Below are positions 11,683 through 24,086 of a DNA stretch of 64,000 nucleotides, piece by piece. The position numbers and the translations under genes are program-made. How positions within the stretch are numbered: position 1 is the first letter of the stretch; each line of letters starts with the position of its first letter. The notes under the pieces were generated by a model that worked only from the letters and a program-made list of their open reading frames with translations, made no database searches and was not told where the DNA came from. The stretch comes from Pristionchus mayeri. Lineage: Eukaryota; Nematoda; Chromadorea; Rhabditida; Neodiplogasteridae. The stretch is from NCBI GenBank assembly GCA_036245805.1, contig BTRK01000006.1:48601257-48665256 (forward strand). The letters are read 5' to 3'.

Positions 11683-12772
11683 CAGGGTGGCTGATAAATA
11701 TTGTACTCTCATTTCTAATTGTATTTCGCGAAATAGCTATAGCCAAATGTTCATGTTCCATATAAACATATGTCAGTATATTACATTTAAATTATTAGCG
11801 GTAGGCTTCAAACTAATGGCTGGTCTGGTAGAATGGAGGCAAAAATGAATGCACAATTTTATTGTCTGCGCCGTTAACAATTTTCGGTATAAACGTTTTC
11901 TTTTAAAAGTTTCCCAATGCAGTTCACATTGTGTATACGATTAAAATGTAGAGCAGCTCTTCCTCTAATTAATCAACTTGGCTAATACTGTTTAGGATCT
12001 CTGGCAACAGAGAACTATGCCTTTGACTACCACTACTCATTTTGATCTTCAAAAATAGCATTTTGTGATTTTTCATTCAAATTGTTGGAATCGCCCTATA
12101 ACTTTGCACGAGTTTTAATTGAAGCAAACTATGATTTTTTGAAGCATTAAATCGAATGGAAACGATTATTTAATGACAAAATTAGGCGCATGGAAATATC
12201 ACTCAAAGGGTCACTTTACATCCTGTTGTAAGTTATTGTGATTCCGAATCAATATTCCTGAACTAATTGCACACATTTTCGAAATATCTAATGGTGGAGT
12301 ATCAGAAAGTGGAAATATTTCGATAGCTGTCATGTTTGAGGAAGGCAGCTTCTAAATCATAAAAAAAAATTTAAAAAATTAAAAATTAAAATTATCGAGC
12401 GTCGTTCGCATTCAATTTTTTAAAAAAATATTTCTGAAAAAGTGCCGAGCCTGATCATGCAATTTCATACACATTTGAACATGCACATAGTCCAGCTTCT
12501 TAGGAAAAAAATGATGATCCCTGTATTTAGTTCCTCATTGAAACACGTGATAAAATAACACAATGGTTTACGTGCCACAAAATCACCTAAATCGCAAATA
12601 AAATGTATCATACGCTACAACTCTGAATATAATTGAATTCTGTAGCTCATATTTATGGACTAACCACTTATGTCGCTTAGCTATATAGTAGCAAAATTTG
12701 AAGCAATTAAGCCTGTGGAGAGTGAAGATATTTAAAAAAAGAAAAATGGTACAATATTTATCAGCCACCCTG
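11683..12772. mobile_element. maT/Tc1-like non-autonomous element (1,090 bp)
   Basis: Terminal repeats CAGGGTGGCTGATAAATATT at both ends, flanked by TA. The first seven bases match the maT elements at 18,179 and 32,985. No transposase was recognised inside; frames are short and AT-rich. Confidence 0.85.
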
Positions 12773-13297
12773 TAATTCAAAATTGCATTTCAAGTTGTTT
12801 TTATTTCGTAGTATTGAAATAAATCGTATAATCGCCATATTTGTTAGTAGGAAAAGTTGCTACATATACAATAAACTGAAAGGGTTTTTGCTTTGCTTTT
12901 TCGTTTCGAGCTTGAATCCCGAACATATATTTTGAGTTTATCAACTTTCTTTCGTTCTCTACGTAGAAAGACACAACATAAAAGTTGTTCTACTCGACAA
13001 GCAGATCAATTTTTTTGAACGACTCGTTTACTCAACTTTAAAAAAATGTTGTGTTTTTTTCGAATTTTCCAAATTTCAAGAGCCGGCTTTTAGGCAGTTT
13101 TGAGAAATCGCGGAATTCGTCTGAAAAAAGTGCAGGACCTTAGGCACACTTACCCTTATAATTTCGATGAGATCGGAGCACGTTTTGTCAAAGGAGTGTC
13201 TCGATCTCATGCATTTTCTCAGAAGACGTGCGTTATATTAGGTAGCTGTAGGACATCATTTCCTCCTCTTCCAAGAAGCAAAAAAATACAAAATATT

Positions 13298-13840
13298 AGG
13301 TTGAACAGAAAGTCTTTATAAACTGTTTTGCTCGATCACTGCTCAGTGCACGAGACCTTTGGTGTTCCCTCGCCTCTAGTGAATAACACATGACAAAGGG
13401 ACTATGTGGTCAACAACTCCCCATTCCACGCCTTTCATTCTTCCACTAGTAAGACCACGATGTTTGTTCCCACGGCCTTGCACATCCGCAACGTTCTGTT
13501 ATTCGTATTCCTCTCTCACACTACAATGAAGGAATAGGAACGTCAGTTGGCTGAAGTGTGCGATTCATATGCCACTCACTACCAGACCATGCGCAATTGG
13601 TACCAACTCTTCGAGAAGGGGGACTTTTCCATGGATGATCATGACCGGTCTGGGAGGCCACCCGAGCTGGATTTGGATGCGCTACGGATCGTAGTGGAAT
13701 TGGATCCTTCCCAAATACCCGCGACATGGCAGCCACACTTGGGGTATCACAAAGCAATTTAAGGACGACTCTTAGGAGAACTGGGTCACCCCTCAAAGCA
13801 TGTCCATTCAGATTTCGCAGGTATGCCGAATTTAAGAGAC
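13298..13840 (+). pseudogene. mariner transposase N-terminal remnant
   Basis: A TTAGGTTGAACAGAAAGTC end (about 13,298) is followed by frames encoding a helix-turn-helix part: MRNWYQLFEKGDFSMDDHDR, SGRPPELD, then in another frame MAATLGVSQSNLRTTLRRTG. This matches the DNA-binding half of mariner transposases. Frames are shifted and the catalytic half is absent. The adjoining 13,840-14,010 resembles 61,490-61,650, so the remnant or its neighbour is repeated. Confidence 0.75.
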
Positions 13841-14220
13841 CCTCCACGAGAGAACAAGAGGGGAGGTTTTCACGGAGTTCTGAGAGGAGTTCACGGACGG
13901 CATTTTCGCAACCCCTCTCAATGTTTCTGCGGGGAAGTTCTCATACCAAGTGCTGATATTTGGCCCAGTTAGAGCGCTCCTTGTGTACTTTCCAAAAAAT
14001 GCCAGACCGACCCCAAAAAAAGTCGAAATTGTCATCCCTCGAAAAAGTAAGTTCTTTAGTGTTTCCCTGGCGTATTTTGCCATAAAAATTCGAAAAAAGT
14101 AGTTTAAGAAGCGAACCGACAACGTTAAAGGGTCGAAAATCGAAATTTTTATAGTTTTTTGGGCACCGTGAAAAAAAGTTTGTTCGGCCGTCAAAAAGTT
14201 ATTGCCATTTTCGAAATCTA

Positions 14221-15387
14221 TTGGGGTGTCCGGAAAGTTCGTATAATGCTCCGGAAAAAAGTCAGTTCGCGATCAAATGCAGTGATTGCGCAATCTGTTT
14301 GTCAACAATGTATTGCATCATTCTGACGTTGAGTAGTGAGAGGATTTAATCAGTCTCCTAGTTGCTACATTGATTCTTGTGATGGACTCCCATCTCTACC
14401 TCCGAGCAGTTTTACTTCATTACTACCGTCTTGGCCGATCCGTGAAGGAGTCCCACTCTGCCCTGGCCCAGTCGGAAGGAGCTAACGCCCCCTCCATTCC
14501 CTTCTGCTATAAGTGGTTCTCCCGCTTCAAGAAAGGGGAGTTTGGTCTCGATGATCAACCCCGCTCTGGACGCCCTCCCTCCCTCGATCAGCCTCTCGTT
14601 CTCCGCACACTGAAGCGCAAGCCCATGGCCAGTGTGCGTGAGTTGAAGAAGGATACTGGTACTCCCAGATCAACGGTGTCCGATATCCTCCATCGATCTG
14701 GGAAGAAGCCGAAACTCCCACAAGTGATTCCCCATGACCTCTCCCCCGAACAGCTGAAAAATCGTGTTCAAGTCTGTCGGGAATTACTCCATCGTAGATC
14801 CAATCTTCGATGGGTCAATTCCATCATCGCTACAGATGAGAAGTGGATCACGTACGATAACCCTGTGAGGAGACTGCAATGGGTGGATGCAGATGAGAAG
14901 CCCACGCCCGTCCCGAAGAGCACGGAAAGAAGGAACTCCTCTGCTTCTTCTTCTCAGTGCTCGGTCCCATCTAATGGGAGATCCTCGCCCCTGGCACCAG
15001 CATCAATGCCGACCTCTTCTCTGAACAACTGGAAGATGTCGCGATCAGAGTCCTTCCCAGACTCCTGAACCAGTGCAAAATTCTTCTTCTGACGGACAAT
15101 GCTCGCCCACATCGAGCGAAGATGACCCAGAAGAAAATGGACGAGCTGAAGATCGAGAGGATTCCCCATCCACCGTATTCCCCGGATCTCTCCCCATGCG
15201 ACTACCACTGCTTCCGCTCTCTCTCTGATTTCTGCAAAGGAAAGAAGTTCAAGAATCGAGATGACCCTGCCCAATCGCTGGAGGGAGGTAGTGAGAAAGA
15301 AGGGGGCATACATTGGTCACTGAGAATTGTAAAGCATTGAATAAAAAATAAAAACAAAAAATTATACGAACTTTCCGGACACCCCAA
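14221..15387 (+). mobile_element. mariner element, copy 2 (1,167 bp)
   Basis: Same 27-bp terminal repeats as copy 1, TA on both sides (14,219-14,220; 15,388-15,389). Opposite orientation to copy 1 and shorter because of internal deletions. Confidence 0.95.
14382..15335 (+). pseudogene. mariner transposase, copy 2 (two deletions)
   Basis: ATG at 14,382. The N-terminal helix-turn-helix region that is frameshifted in copy 1 is open here through ATDEKW and PTPVPK. A 7-base deletion near 14,920 then shifts the frame. The catalytic segment DNARPH to SPDLSPCDYHCF survives in another frame (15,098-15,240). A deletion of about 80 bases near 15,265 removes most of the C-terminus. Non-functional alone. 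Confidence 0.92.
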
Positions 15388-17600
15388 TACGTGAAAAACT
15401 ACGCCTAGGACTTTAATAGATCCGGGGCCGTCGGACTATATACTTCCGAACAAAAAGAACAATGTGATCCCTTGTCAGGAGGTATCGCCCGATATCGTGA
15501 TTGAGCTATTATAGACCCGCTTTAAGGGCTAAAATTATATCGACAGTGTTCTTACACACAAATAAGCCCAAGAACAAGCAGTCTAGATAGTTAATTCGCA
15601 GAATCTTGTTCCCGGGTAGATAGATTCTGTGGAACTGCAGTTCTGATGGATTACTATAAAATTCCAATGTTTTTATGCACGTTTATATATCTTCACTGTT
15701 ATTAATTGCATTCCATCGCCATTGGATATATTATGTGATTACATGGTATCGAAAACCCAGAATAAAAGTATTTTATAGGATTTTATCAATTTTGTGGCTT
15801 GGTAAAATTGACAATAGTGAACATATATAGGCATATGTGAGTGAAATTTAATCAACACGTATAAGATGAACTTTCTGAGAGGATCGAACAATTTCACCCA
15901 TGACCCGTACAGCAAAAAAATAGATTTCCAGTTTTAATACATTTCTAGGATCAGTTTTTCACGTAGAGAAATAAAATCGACCTTAAAGAGCCGTATCTCT
16001 GGCTCCTCGTTCTCTATATTGCGCCGAATTGGGCGGCCGGTTTTTCAAATTTTTTTTGGAGCTTCCAAACTCCATAAACAGATAGTGACTCTGAAATATC
16101 TCGACGAGGTAAGCATTTTTCCTGTTGGAAGTGAAGGGCTAGCTTATCTGTGAAAAAAATTATGGTCATTTGAATTTTTAAGGTGGCCCTCCTGAAAAAT
16201 TTTATTCCATAGAGGGGATTTTAGATATGTCCATTAAATTCCCCGTGAAAAAATACCCTTTGTATTCAAATTGCAGCGAAAAATAGTTTTCTGGACGGGG
16301 GTCAATTTTTTGCGGAAATCTTTTTTAGATCGACTTCTCGAGAAATGTGATGTAGAAATTCGAATTCTACGAGTGAAAACACGCCAGAAAATCTATATCT
16401 CGTGAATTTCTGTGAAATCAAATTTGTCGACCCTAAATGGCTGGAATTTTAGGGAAACAATTTCACACCTTTGAGGTCGAGAAAGTCGAAAAATTTGATA
16501 TCTCAGAATTTTACGACAAATATAGTTTCTGGCGTGTTTTCACTCATAGAATTCGAATTTCCACATCACATTTCACGAGAAGTCGATCTAAAAAAGATTT
16601 CCGCAAAAAATTGATTTTTTCGTTCGAAATCGTTCAAGTCCGAGGTGTTCGGTCTACCATTAGACCCCCGTCCAGAAAACTATTTTTCGCTGCAATTTGA
16701 ATACAAGGGGTAGTTTTTCACGAGGAATTTAATGAACATATCTAAAATCCCCTCTATGGAATAAAATTTTTCAGGACGGCCACCTTAAAATTTCAAATGA
16801 CCATAACTTTTTTCACATATAAGCTATTCATTCACTTCCAACAGGAAAAATGCTTATCTCGTCGAGATATTTCAGAGTCACTATCTATTTATGGAGTTTG
16901 GAAGCTCCAAAAAAATTTTGAAAAACCGCCCGCCCAATTCGGCGCAATATAGAGAACGAGGGGTTAGATATACGGCTTTCTAAGGTCGATTTTCTTTATC
17001 TACGTGAAAAAGTTACCCTAGGGACTTATTTTCAAGGAATTTCATTTTTTTGCTGTACGGGTGTATGTGAATCCGCTCAGATAGTCTCTCTTCACAATTT
17101 CTGAAGTTTCTGGTAAAATATGCGAAAAAAATTGTTTTCGAAAAATTCTTGATGAGAATTCTCAGGCATCGAAAAAATGAGTTTTCAAAGAGATATGCCT
17201 CCATGAATCTCAGAAAAGATATAGTAGTATTTACTATTTTAAGCCGATTAAAATGCCATTAGGATGGCAACTTGTTTTTTACAGATTCCCGAAAATCCCA
17301 ACATTTCGATAAAATCATGTTTTATCGGGGTTTTATTGCTATATCTCTGCAGCCCATCCTTAAAACATACATAATGCAGTCGTAGTGAATGTTAAACATG
17401 CGTGAACTTTAATTCGCTTTAGCCTGACTGCAGGTCTATCGGAAAATACCGTCAAAAATCGGTCAGAACTGCATTCCCACATAATGTGTCTACACGGGAG
17501 CAATATTCTGAGAACTAACTATCTAGACTGCTTGTTCACCCTTTAACGCCGTCGGTTCGCTTCTTAAACTACTTTTTTCGAATTTTTATGGCAAAATGGC

Positions 17601-18178
17601 CTTATGCACAAAAACAAGTCGACTATGCACTGATATAGAAGCGATTTTCAACTCGTGCCTTCCCTACCACTACATAAAATTAACCACGTTTTTAAACCAG
17701 CGGATGGTTCATATGGGTATTATGCATGAATTTTGCAAATACAGCATTTTCATTGAGTAAGGAACGATTTCCCGAGTCATCCTTCATGCAGGATTGACCG
17801 CCCTCCCCCTCCCTTCAATGAAGAATGACACCGCGCAGCTCGCCCGTTGAAGGGAGAAAGAACGGTTCATTCTCCCTCCTTCATTCGCCATCCCTACTCT
17901 CAACGCCGTCTTAGTTAATTAGATTGTATCCTCATACGCATACATGGACGCTACCACTTCTCGCCTCTCGGGAATAGGCAACTGGGAATACACAACAAGT
18001 ACTATATAGGAGCTGAAGCTGGAAGATTTGATGGAGCGACTGGGAATTTGGATCATGAGTATGCGAGTCGGGTGTTCAGGACCTCCTTACATGTGGATTT
18101 GATTAAATACAAGAGTTGATTTACAAAATCGGAGATTTTTTGGATGTTGCAGTATGTCAGGATGAGGAGGTGCAGTAC
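17601..18178. other. No gene seen
   Basis: Contains a weak hairpin at about 17,800-17,890 (CCTCCCTTCAATGAAG / TTGAAGGGAG) with words similar to the H1-H6 cores. Otherwise unrecognised. Confidence 0.35.
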
Positions 18179-18317
18179 AGGGTGCGGAGAATGCACTTTG
18201 ACAAAGTTTGAACTCGAATATTTCATCAGTCCTATCAACCTGTTAATGCATGTTATAACACTTTTTAGTATACCACTCGAGGTGTTCAATGCGCACTTCA
18301 AATAGTATCCCCTAGTA

Positions 18318-19675
18318 ATGACTCGACCCCACCAGTACCGGAAATCCATTATTGACCTTTGGACCCTCGGCAGACCTCACACTGCTGTCACTCGGAAGAA
18401 CAAGAAAATCGTGCAGATGCGAGTTGCACGTGATCCCATCCGATCTATGAGAAAGATGGCCCGTGATCTCGGAATCGACGAGCATTCGGTGCGCAAGATA
18501 TTAGGTTGATGCAAAAGTCTTGCGGTTTTTTTGATATTTTGTCTTCCATCTTCCTTTCAGTTTAACCGATGACCTTCCGTATATTAATTACTAATGAGGC
18601 CTTGCATACTCTTTCATATGCGCACCCTATCAGCATTGCCCAATCGGAGAGGGGAGAGCAGGGCAAAGTTAAAATTGCGAACATTTATAAATCGAAAACG
18701 ACACATTTTTCAATATTCTGTTTCCTCTGAAGCATGAGTGATCAATTCCTGGTGGTTATATGAAGCTCCCATCTTTACCCTATACATACTTTTTCTCATG
18801 GATTGCGTTGATTGCGATATCGGATTGATTGAAATGCGTGAATGTAAAGTACAAACATACCTCTAAACATTGCTATGTTTATTAGTCATCGTGATTTGGG
18901 ACGAGAGAATTATGATAGTTCAAAGCAAGGACACAAAAAACCGCAAGACTTTTGCATCAACCTAATAGTTCACTCTGGTCTCACGTCCCACCCTTACAAG
19001 ATGCGTGAGGGCCATGGTCTGACTGGCATTCACAAGGAGAAGAGGCTCAAGAGATGCAAGAAGCTCCTAGGGAGGATCGCACATGGCGAACATCTCACGA
19101 CTTCACGGTGTAGCAGGTCTTCAACAGCCAGAACACGAGGATCATTGCCAAGTCAAGTCAGCAAGCCAATGCCCGAGGAAGAACTGTCTCACGTGCTTCC
19201 CACGCAATCGGTGATGGTTTGGGCAGGGGTCTGTGCGACTGGCAAGACCCCCTCGTCTTCGTCAAGCCCGGTGTGAAGGTGGACAAGAACTACTACATCA
19301 AGGAGATTCTGGAGAAGAACCTCCTCTTTGGTCTCTTTCCCACTTCAAAGGACGTCATTAGATCTTCCAGCAGGATTCTGCCCCCGCTCATTCCGCAAAA
19401 CTGACGCAGAACTGGTGCACTACCCATTTGCCCGACTTCATTCCATCAGATGAATGGCCCTCGAACAGTCCGGATCTCTCTCCCCTTGACTTCAGTGTGT
19501 GGTCGGTACTGGAGAAGAATGCTTGCTCTGTTCGCCACCAGAGTTTGGTAGCCTCAAGAAGTCCCTCTAGAATGCATGGGAAAAAATCGATACCCACTAC
19601 CTGCGATCCGTCATCGAGTCAGTTCCTTCTCGTCTCAGGGCTGTCGTCAAGACCAATGGAGGTCAAATTGAGTAA
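18318..19675 (+). pseudogene. maT-type DD37D transposase, broken
   Basis: Starts MTRPHQYRKSIIDLWTLG as in the intact copy at 33,126. About 40 residues of the first helix-turn-helix are missing after GRPH, the frame changes repeatedly from about 19,100, and the 465-bp element splits the second helix-turn-helix. Frames resembling the C-terminal catalytic part (SNSPDLSPLDFSVWSVLE) remain at about 19,455-19,520. Confidence 0.88.
18501..18965. mobile_element. mariner-type MITE (465 bp)
   Basis: Perfect terminal repeats TTAGGTTGATGCAAAAGTCT, TA on both sides, inserted in the maT transposase. Removing it with one TA rejoins RKI to VHSGLTSHPYKM, which matches the intact homologue. Internal frame with HTLSYA wording is shared with 51,530-51,580. 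Confidence 0.92.
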
Positions 19676-19796
19676 TATCATGTTGTTATCTTCCTACTGT
19701 CTCTGATAAATAATGTGTAGTTTCAAAAAAAAATTCGATGCCATTGAAGGAAGATACATGGTTAAATCCATGTCAAAGTACTTTCTCCGCACCTTG

Positions 19797-20300
19797 TATA
19801 CTCCACAGAGACGTATTCTTGACGAAACTTTATCCGTAGCTGCGTCTTGAATGTGTATCTTGTCAACATCAATTCTAGAGTTCGCAATTCGGGACGGGTC
19901 ATTCGGTGTCGCACCGCTGTCCGCGATCGGTGAGCGAAGAAGGAAAAGCCCGAAACCGACGGGCAATTATTGAGAGAGGCCCGAAACCGGAGAGAGAACA
20001 ATGTGTTTAAATCGGAATAAGATTGTGACAAAACGAAATATTTATCTGGGAAACAAGTAACATTGTGCTAGGGATGCTCGTAAATTAGACTTGAGGGGAT
20101 AGTCTGCAGTAATCGGGTTTTCCAGCGTCTCTTCATTCATTTCCGCGTATTCAGACATATCAGTGGGTTGCTAATCCATTGGTTCAAACTGATATTAAAC
20201 AAACAATTCGAAACAAATCAAATAAAATTCAAACAAGTCGCAAATGTTCTACAAATTGGTGGAACAAAATAAACAATCAAATGTATGCAGAGATTGGGAT
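19797..20300. other. No gene seen
   Basis: No domain or repeat recognised; frames are short. Confidence 0.35.
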
Positions 20301-20717
20301 CATAGTTGCCCAGCACTGGCGGCGGCTTGTCAGGCAGTGCTCATCCATAAACCCTTCTTCATGCCATTTTGTCAGGCGGTGCTCAACGACGTATAGGGAG
20401 GGTCATGGTCGAAAATAGTGGTGGGGGTTGATGTTCGAGTGACCGTTGGTACCATGCCGAACATCATCTACAGTAACTCCATTGTCATTTGTCGGCTACC
20501 GTAACCCGATCTACACTATCCCAGATACGGTAAGCACGCCACATGGTATCAAACGAGCCGATACTTGGCCGCACAGGCATGGATGACCTTAGGCCGGAAT
20601 ACCGTAATCCACCAACAGTATACTTAATACCGTAACCCAAAATATGCGCTAAAATCCGCTCTTTGTTGTTTTACGTACAATTCTTCGAGCACATTTTTTA
20701 AAGAAGAATTTCATCTT

Positions 20718-20790
20718 GTTGTCATAGCCGAGTGGTTAAAGCATTTGTCTAGCAAACATGATGTCGTGGGTTCGAGTCCGGTCTGCGGCA
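20718..20790 (+). tRNA. tRNA-like gene or pseudogene, left-arm copy
   Basis: 73 bases with A-box-like TAGCCGAGTGGTTAA and B-box GGTTCGAGTCC. By normal spacing the anticodon is AGC in a loop CTAGCAA, but the anticodon stem pairs poorly. Acceptor pairing relies on G-T pairs and has mismatches. Probably a tRNA pseudogene or SINE head. Its 3' flank is shared with the right-arm copy. Confidence 0.55.
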
Positions 20791-20924
20791 AACATATTTA
20801 CCAAGCTTTGGAAGTTTGGAAAAGTGAAGTGGGGCTACCGTAATCCTATTCCAGTACCCGGTTCGGTAGGTAGGTCAATTTCAGTGCGCTGGGTCACATA
20901 CATGATTTGATAATGCAATAGATT

Positions 20925-21460
20925 CATGATCGTACTGGAAGCACCGTGGATCATTCCTTATATCAGATTCTTCATTTCATTGGTGATTCTTCATACAGTT
21001 GCATTATACTATAAGCACACTAGTAATCTGTTAAAAAATTTATATGCACATGATATATGCTTTAAAATACGTGCAATGTCGGAGAATGCACACTGCGATA
21101 TATAAACAATTGTTTGAAATTATTTAAAATTCTTGCATTGTGTCACCATTGAATGAAAACAACACAACGATATTAAAACCTAAGCATTCGAAAATGTTTT
21201 CGAAATTTGTATTTTTAGGTCATGATGAATGAAATGGTGACACAAAGCAAGAATTTTAATGAATTTCAAACAATTTTTTATATATCGCAGGGTGCATTCT
21301 CCTACATTGCACGTATTTTAAACATACATCAGGTGTATATTAATATTTTAACAGTTCACTAGTGTGCTTATAGTTTAATGCAACTGTATGAAGAATCACC
21401 AATGAAATGAAGAATCTGACATAATGAATGATCCACGGTGCTACCAGTATGATCACATAT
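20925..21460. repeat. Nested palindrome (~535 bp) in the FB-4 left arm
   Basis: Halves about 20,930-21,170 and 21,210-21,455 are inverted copies (CACCGTGGATCATTC / GAATGATCCACGGTG; TTGTGTCACCATTGAATGAA and complement). It is missing at the equivalent point of the right arm, so it inserted after the arms formed. Confidence 0.8.
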
Positions 21461-21463
21461 TTA

Positions 21464-22467
21464 TCACGAGTATTCTGAGAGATTGCAGGACTGCGCGGCA
21501 CTAGGAGCCGAAAGTTCGAGCAATATTCTCGAGATATTTATGCTAGAGTATATCGGGGATGTGAAAACTTTTGGTGTTGGCCTTTTTTTCTGGAACCGGC
21601 TTTTAGGCATTTTCCGGTTTTGGTTCCGGCTCTGCCATAAATCAGCTCCCAGATGTTGAATTTTTTGTTGAATTTCGAAGCATGGAAAATCGATCATTTC
21701 GGGATCGAAAGGGACATATTTGATGTTTTTCGACATTATCTGCTCAAGAAATTAAATTATTAGACAATTGAGCAAATTCTGAGAAAAAAATTGAAATCAT
21801 GTTTTTCAGATTGTCGGATCAAAAAGGCGATTTTTCGTCGAAAAATAAAATCTCTTCAATTGAGGTCAGAACTCCAGAAATGGAAGTACGAACAATTATG
21901 AAGCATTTGCAGCCCGCAATGCGTAGTTTCGACCCCCAAGTGATCGATTTTCCATGCTTCGAAATTCAACAAATCTAAAAAATATGGCTATTAAAAAATA
22001 ATATGGCTATATTTGGCCTCTTAGAAGCATAATCCCACCCCTACCGACCTAGGGTGATTTTTTTCTCTGACTAACGAGACTCCGTAGAATCCGAATCTGT
22101 GTTCAAAATGTTCTAAATAGGGGGGTCCCGCTAGGATTTATTTTTTGGTTGCTGAATCACTTTTTTCGATTTTTACAACATGAAGACAAAGTCTATCATC
22201 TTCCATTGCAACATAAAAGTTGCGGGAAATAATTTTCCGCATATTTTCAGCCCAACGCCATCCTCGTATCTGCGAGCTGATTTATGGCAGAGCCGGATCC
22301 AAAACCGGAAATGCCTAAAAGCCGGTTCCAAAAAAACGGCCAACACCAAAAGTTTTCTCGTCCCCGATATACTCTAGCATAAATATCTCGAGAATATTGC
22401 TCTAACTTTCGGCTACTAGTGCCGCAGAGGGGCCGTATTCATGCAATCTCTCAGAAGACTCGTGTTA
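21464..22467. repeat. FB-2-type foldback, copy inside FB-4
   Basis: Ends read CACGAGTATTCTGAGAGATT and complement. Arms share GTTCGAGCAATATTCTCGAG and CCGATATACTCTAGCATAAA. Related copies at 43,381-45,318 and 48,664-50,803. Confidence 0.8.
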
Positions 22468-22593
22468 TTGCATTATCAAATCATGAATGTGACCCAGCGC
22501 ATTGAAGTTGACCTACCGAACCCGGGTACTGTAGCAGGATTACGGTAACCTCACTTCACTTTTCCAAACTTCCCAAAGCTTGGCAAATGTGTT

Positions 22594-22666
22594 TGCCGCA
22601 AACCGGACTCGAACCCACGACATCACGTTTGCTAGACAAACGCTTTAACCACTCGGCTATGACAAC
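22594..22666 (-). tRNA. tRNA-like gene or pseudogene, right-arm copy
   Basis: Inverted counterpart of 20,718-20,790 with a few changes. Here GTTTG / CAAAC pairs perfectly around TCTAG. Standard numbering gives loop CTAGCAA and anticodon AGC; the alternative 5-bp stem CGTTT/AAACG gives loop GTCTAGC and a CTA triplet. Six of seven acceptor pairs are possible, counting G-T. A and B boxes are intact. Better folded than the left copy. Confidence 0.55.
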
Positions 22667-22876
22667 AAGATGAAATTTTTCTTTAAAAAATTTGCTCGAA
22701 GATTTGTACGTAAAACAACAAAGAACGTATTTTTAGCGCATATTTTGGAAATCAAGTCAGTTCATGGTTCGTAGTTCGTAGTGAGCCGGGGTTACGGTAT
22801 TAAGTATACTGTAGGTGGATTACGGTATTCCGGCCTAAGGTCATCCACGCCTGAGCATGCCTGCTCGTTTGCTACA

Positions 22877-22912
22877 GTGTATAGAATAGAATAGAATAGA
22901 TAGAATAGATTT
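22877..22912. repeat. AGAAT microsatellite
   Basis: Short run of AGAAT/AGAATAG units in the FB-4 right arm. Confidence 0.85.
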
Positions 22913-23263
22913 ATACATGCCTTCTTTTTGTATGTGGATTTGTTACAATGAATTCAGTAGGAAAGGTGGGGGGAGGAGAATCGTGTAAATATCTTCATTT
23001 CTATCCATCAAGGAAAGTAGTCTGCATACCGTATCTGGGACACTGTAGATCGGGTTACGGTAGCCGACAAATGACAATGGAGTTACTGTAGATGATGTTC
23101 GGCATGGTACCAACGGTCGCTCGAACATCATCCCCCACCACTATTTTGGACCATGACCCTCCCTATACGTCATTGAGCACTGCCTGACAAAAAGGCTGTC
23201 AGGCAGTGCTCCCCCATGAATAGGGGAGGGTCATGGGGGTCGCCGGCGGCGTGGGCAACTATG

Positions 23264-24080
23264 GTCATAACCATTTATTGGGTAGCAACAATAGGAAGGG
23301 GACGAATCTAATTGTAAGAGAATCTAGGGTGAGCCGCAGCTCTCTGAGAGGGGAACGAGCGCGACTGAAGAGATATAAGAGAGGAATCGCGAAAGAATCG
23401 ACCACTTTTTCCTAAAAGAGAAAATTTTTAATTCCTAAAAGCCGGCTCTGGGACCAATGACCCATATTTTTCGAATTTATATGTTTATATATTCTACCAC
23501 TCTAATTAGAGTCAAATCTGGTAAAACTTTTTTGAAAATGTTCCCGCACACCTCCACTGGGTCGTGAAACACGTGTATTATTTAAACGAAAATAATTATT
23601 TATTCGAAAATTATAATATATTCGAATACTATAAAGCGAAAAGAGAAGAGAAGACAGTGACTACAAGTACACTCGCGTTGGCTTTTATACCCAGAAAAGG
23701 ATGATACAGAGAGAAAAAGAGTGAAAGGGCCGGAAACCGCTTCTGGTCACTAGGAACAAAGAATTTCAAGAGAACAGGGGACAATTGAGAGAGTGCGAGA
23801 GGAAAGAGACGCTAACTTGCGTTCCCGTCGGTTCATGATCGGGTGCAGTTGACAAGTATAGGAAGGGACAGGTGAGTAAGGGTGAACCTCTTCGCTTAGC
23901 CAGAAGTTTGATAGCGTAAAGTATATTGTTACACTTTACTGCAGTAGATTGTTGTTGCATCTTCTAGGACACGAGCGATCTTTACACGCTCCGGATCAGA
24001 AATTGGAGAAAACTTTGAATTTTTCTCATCAAAATATTCTTCAAAAAGCAAGATATTCGTCAAACATCTTTTGGTCACCT
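23264..24080. other. No gene seen
   Basis: No recognised domain. Short frames only. Confidence 0.35.
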
Positions 24081-24086
24081 TGAGGC

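Larger units (their letters stand above)
14040..17600. repeat. Large foldback FB-3
   Basis: Inverted arms at about 15,575-16,400 and 16,520-17,535 (for example AATTGGGCGG / CCGCCCAATTCGGCGC). Outer blocks at 14,060-14,145 and 17,540-17,600 also pair (CGAACCGACAACGTT / AACGCCGTCGGTTCG). The left arm is interrupted by ~1.4 kb that includes the mariner copy. No coding gene in the arms. Confidence 0.8.
18179..19796 (+). mobile_element. maT element, copy 2 (degenerate)
   Basis: Imperfect terminal repeats CAGGGTGCGGAGAATGCACT / CAAGGTGCGGAGAAAGTACT, each next to TA. It holds a broken transposase gene and a 465-bp element inserted into it. Confidence 0.85.
20301..23263. repeat. Outer foldback FB-4 (2,963 bp) with CATAGTTGCCCA ends
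   Basis: Left end CATAGTTGCCCA and right end TGGGCAACTATG. Arms continue through CAGGCGGTGCTCAACGACGT, AGGGAGGGTCATGGTC, CATGCCGAACATCATCTACA and the tRNA-like units to FB-2-type sequence in the middle. Only the left arm carries the extra palindrome 20,925-21,460. No transposase. Confidence 0.85.

Noticed and set aside
22594..22666. An amber-suppressor tRNA
   Set aside because: The CTA reading needs a non-standard register; standard spacing gives AGC, and the acceptor stem is imperfect. Kept only as an ambiguity.
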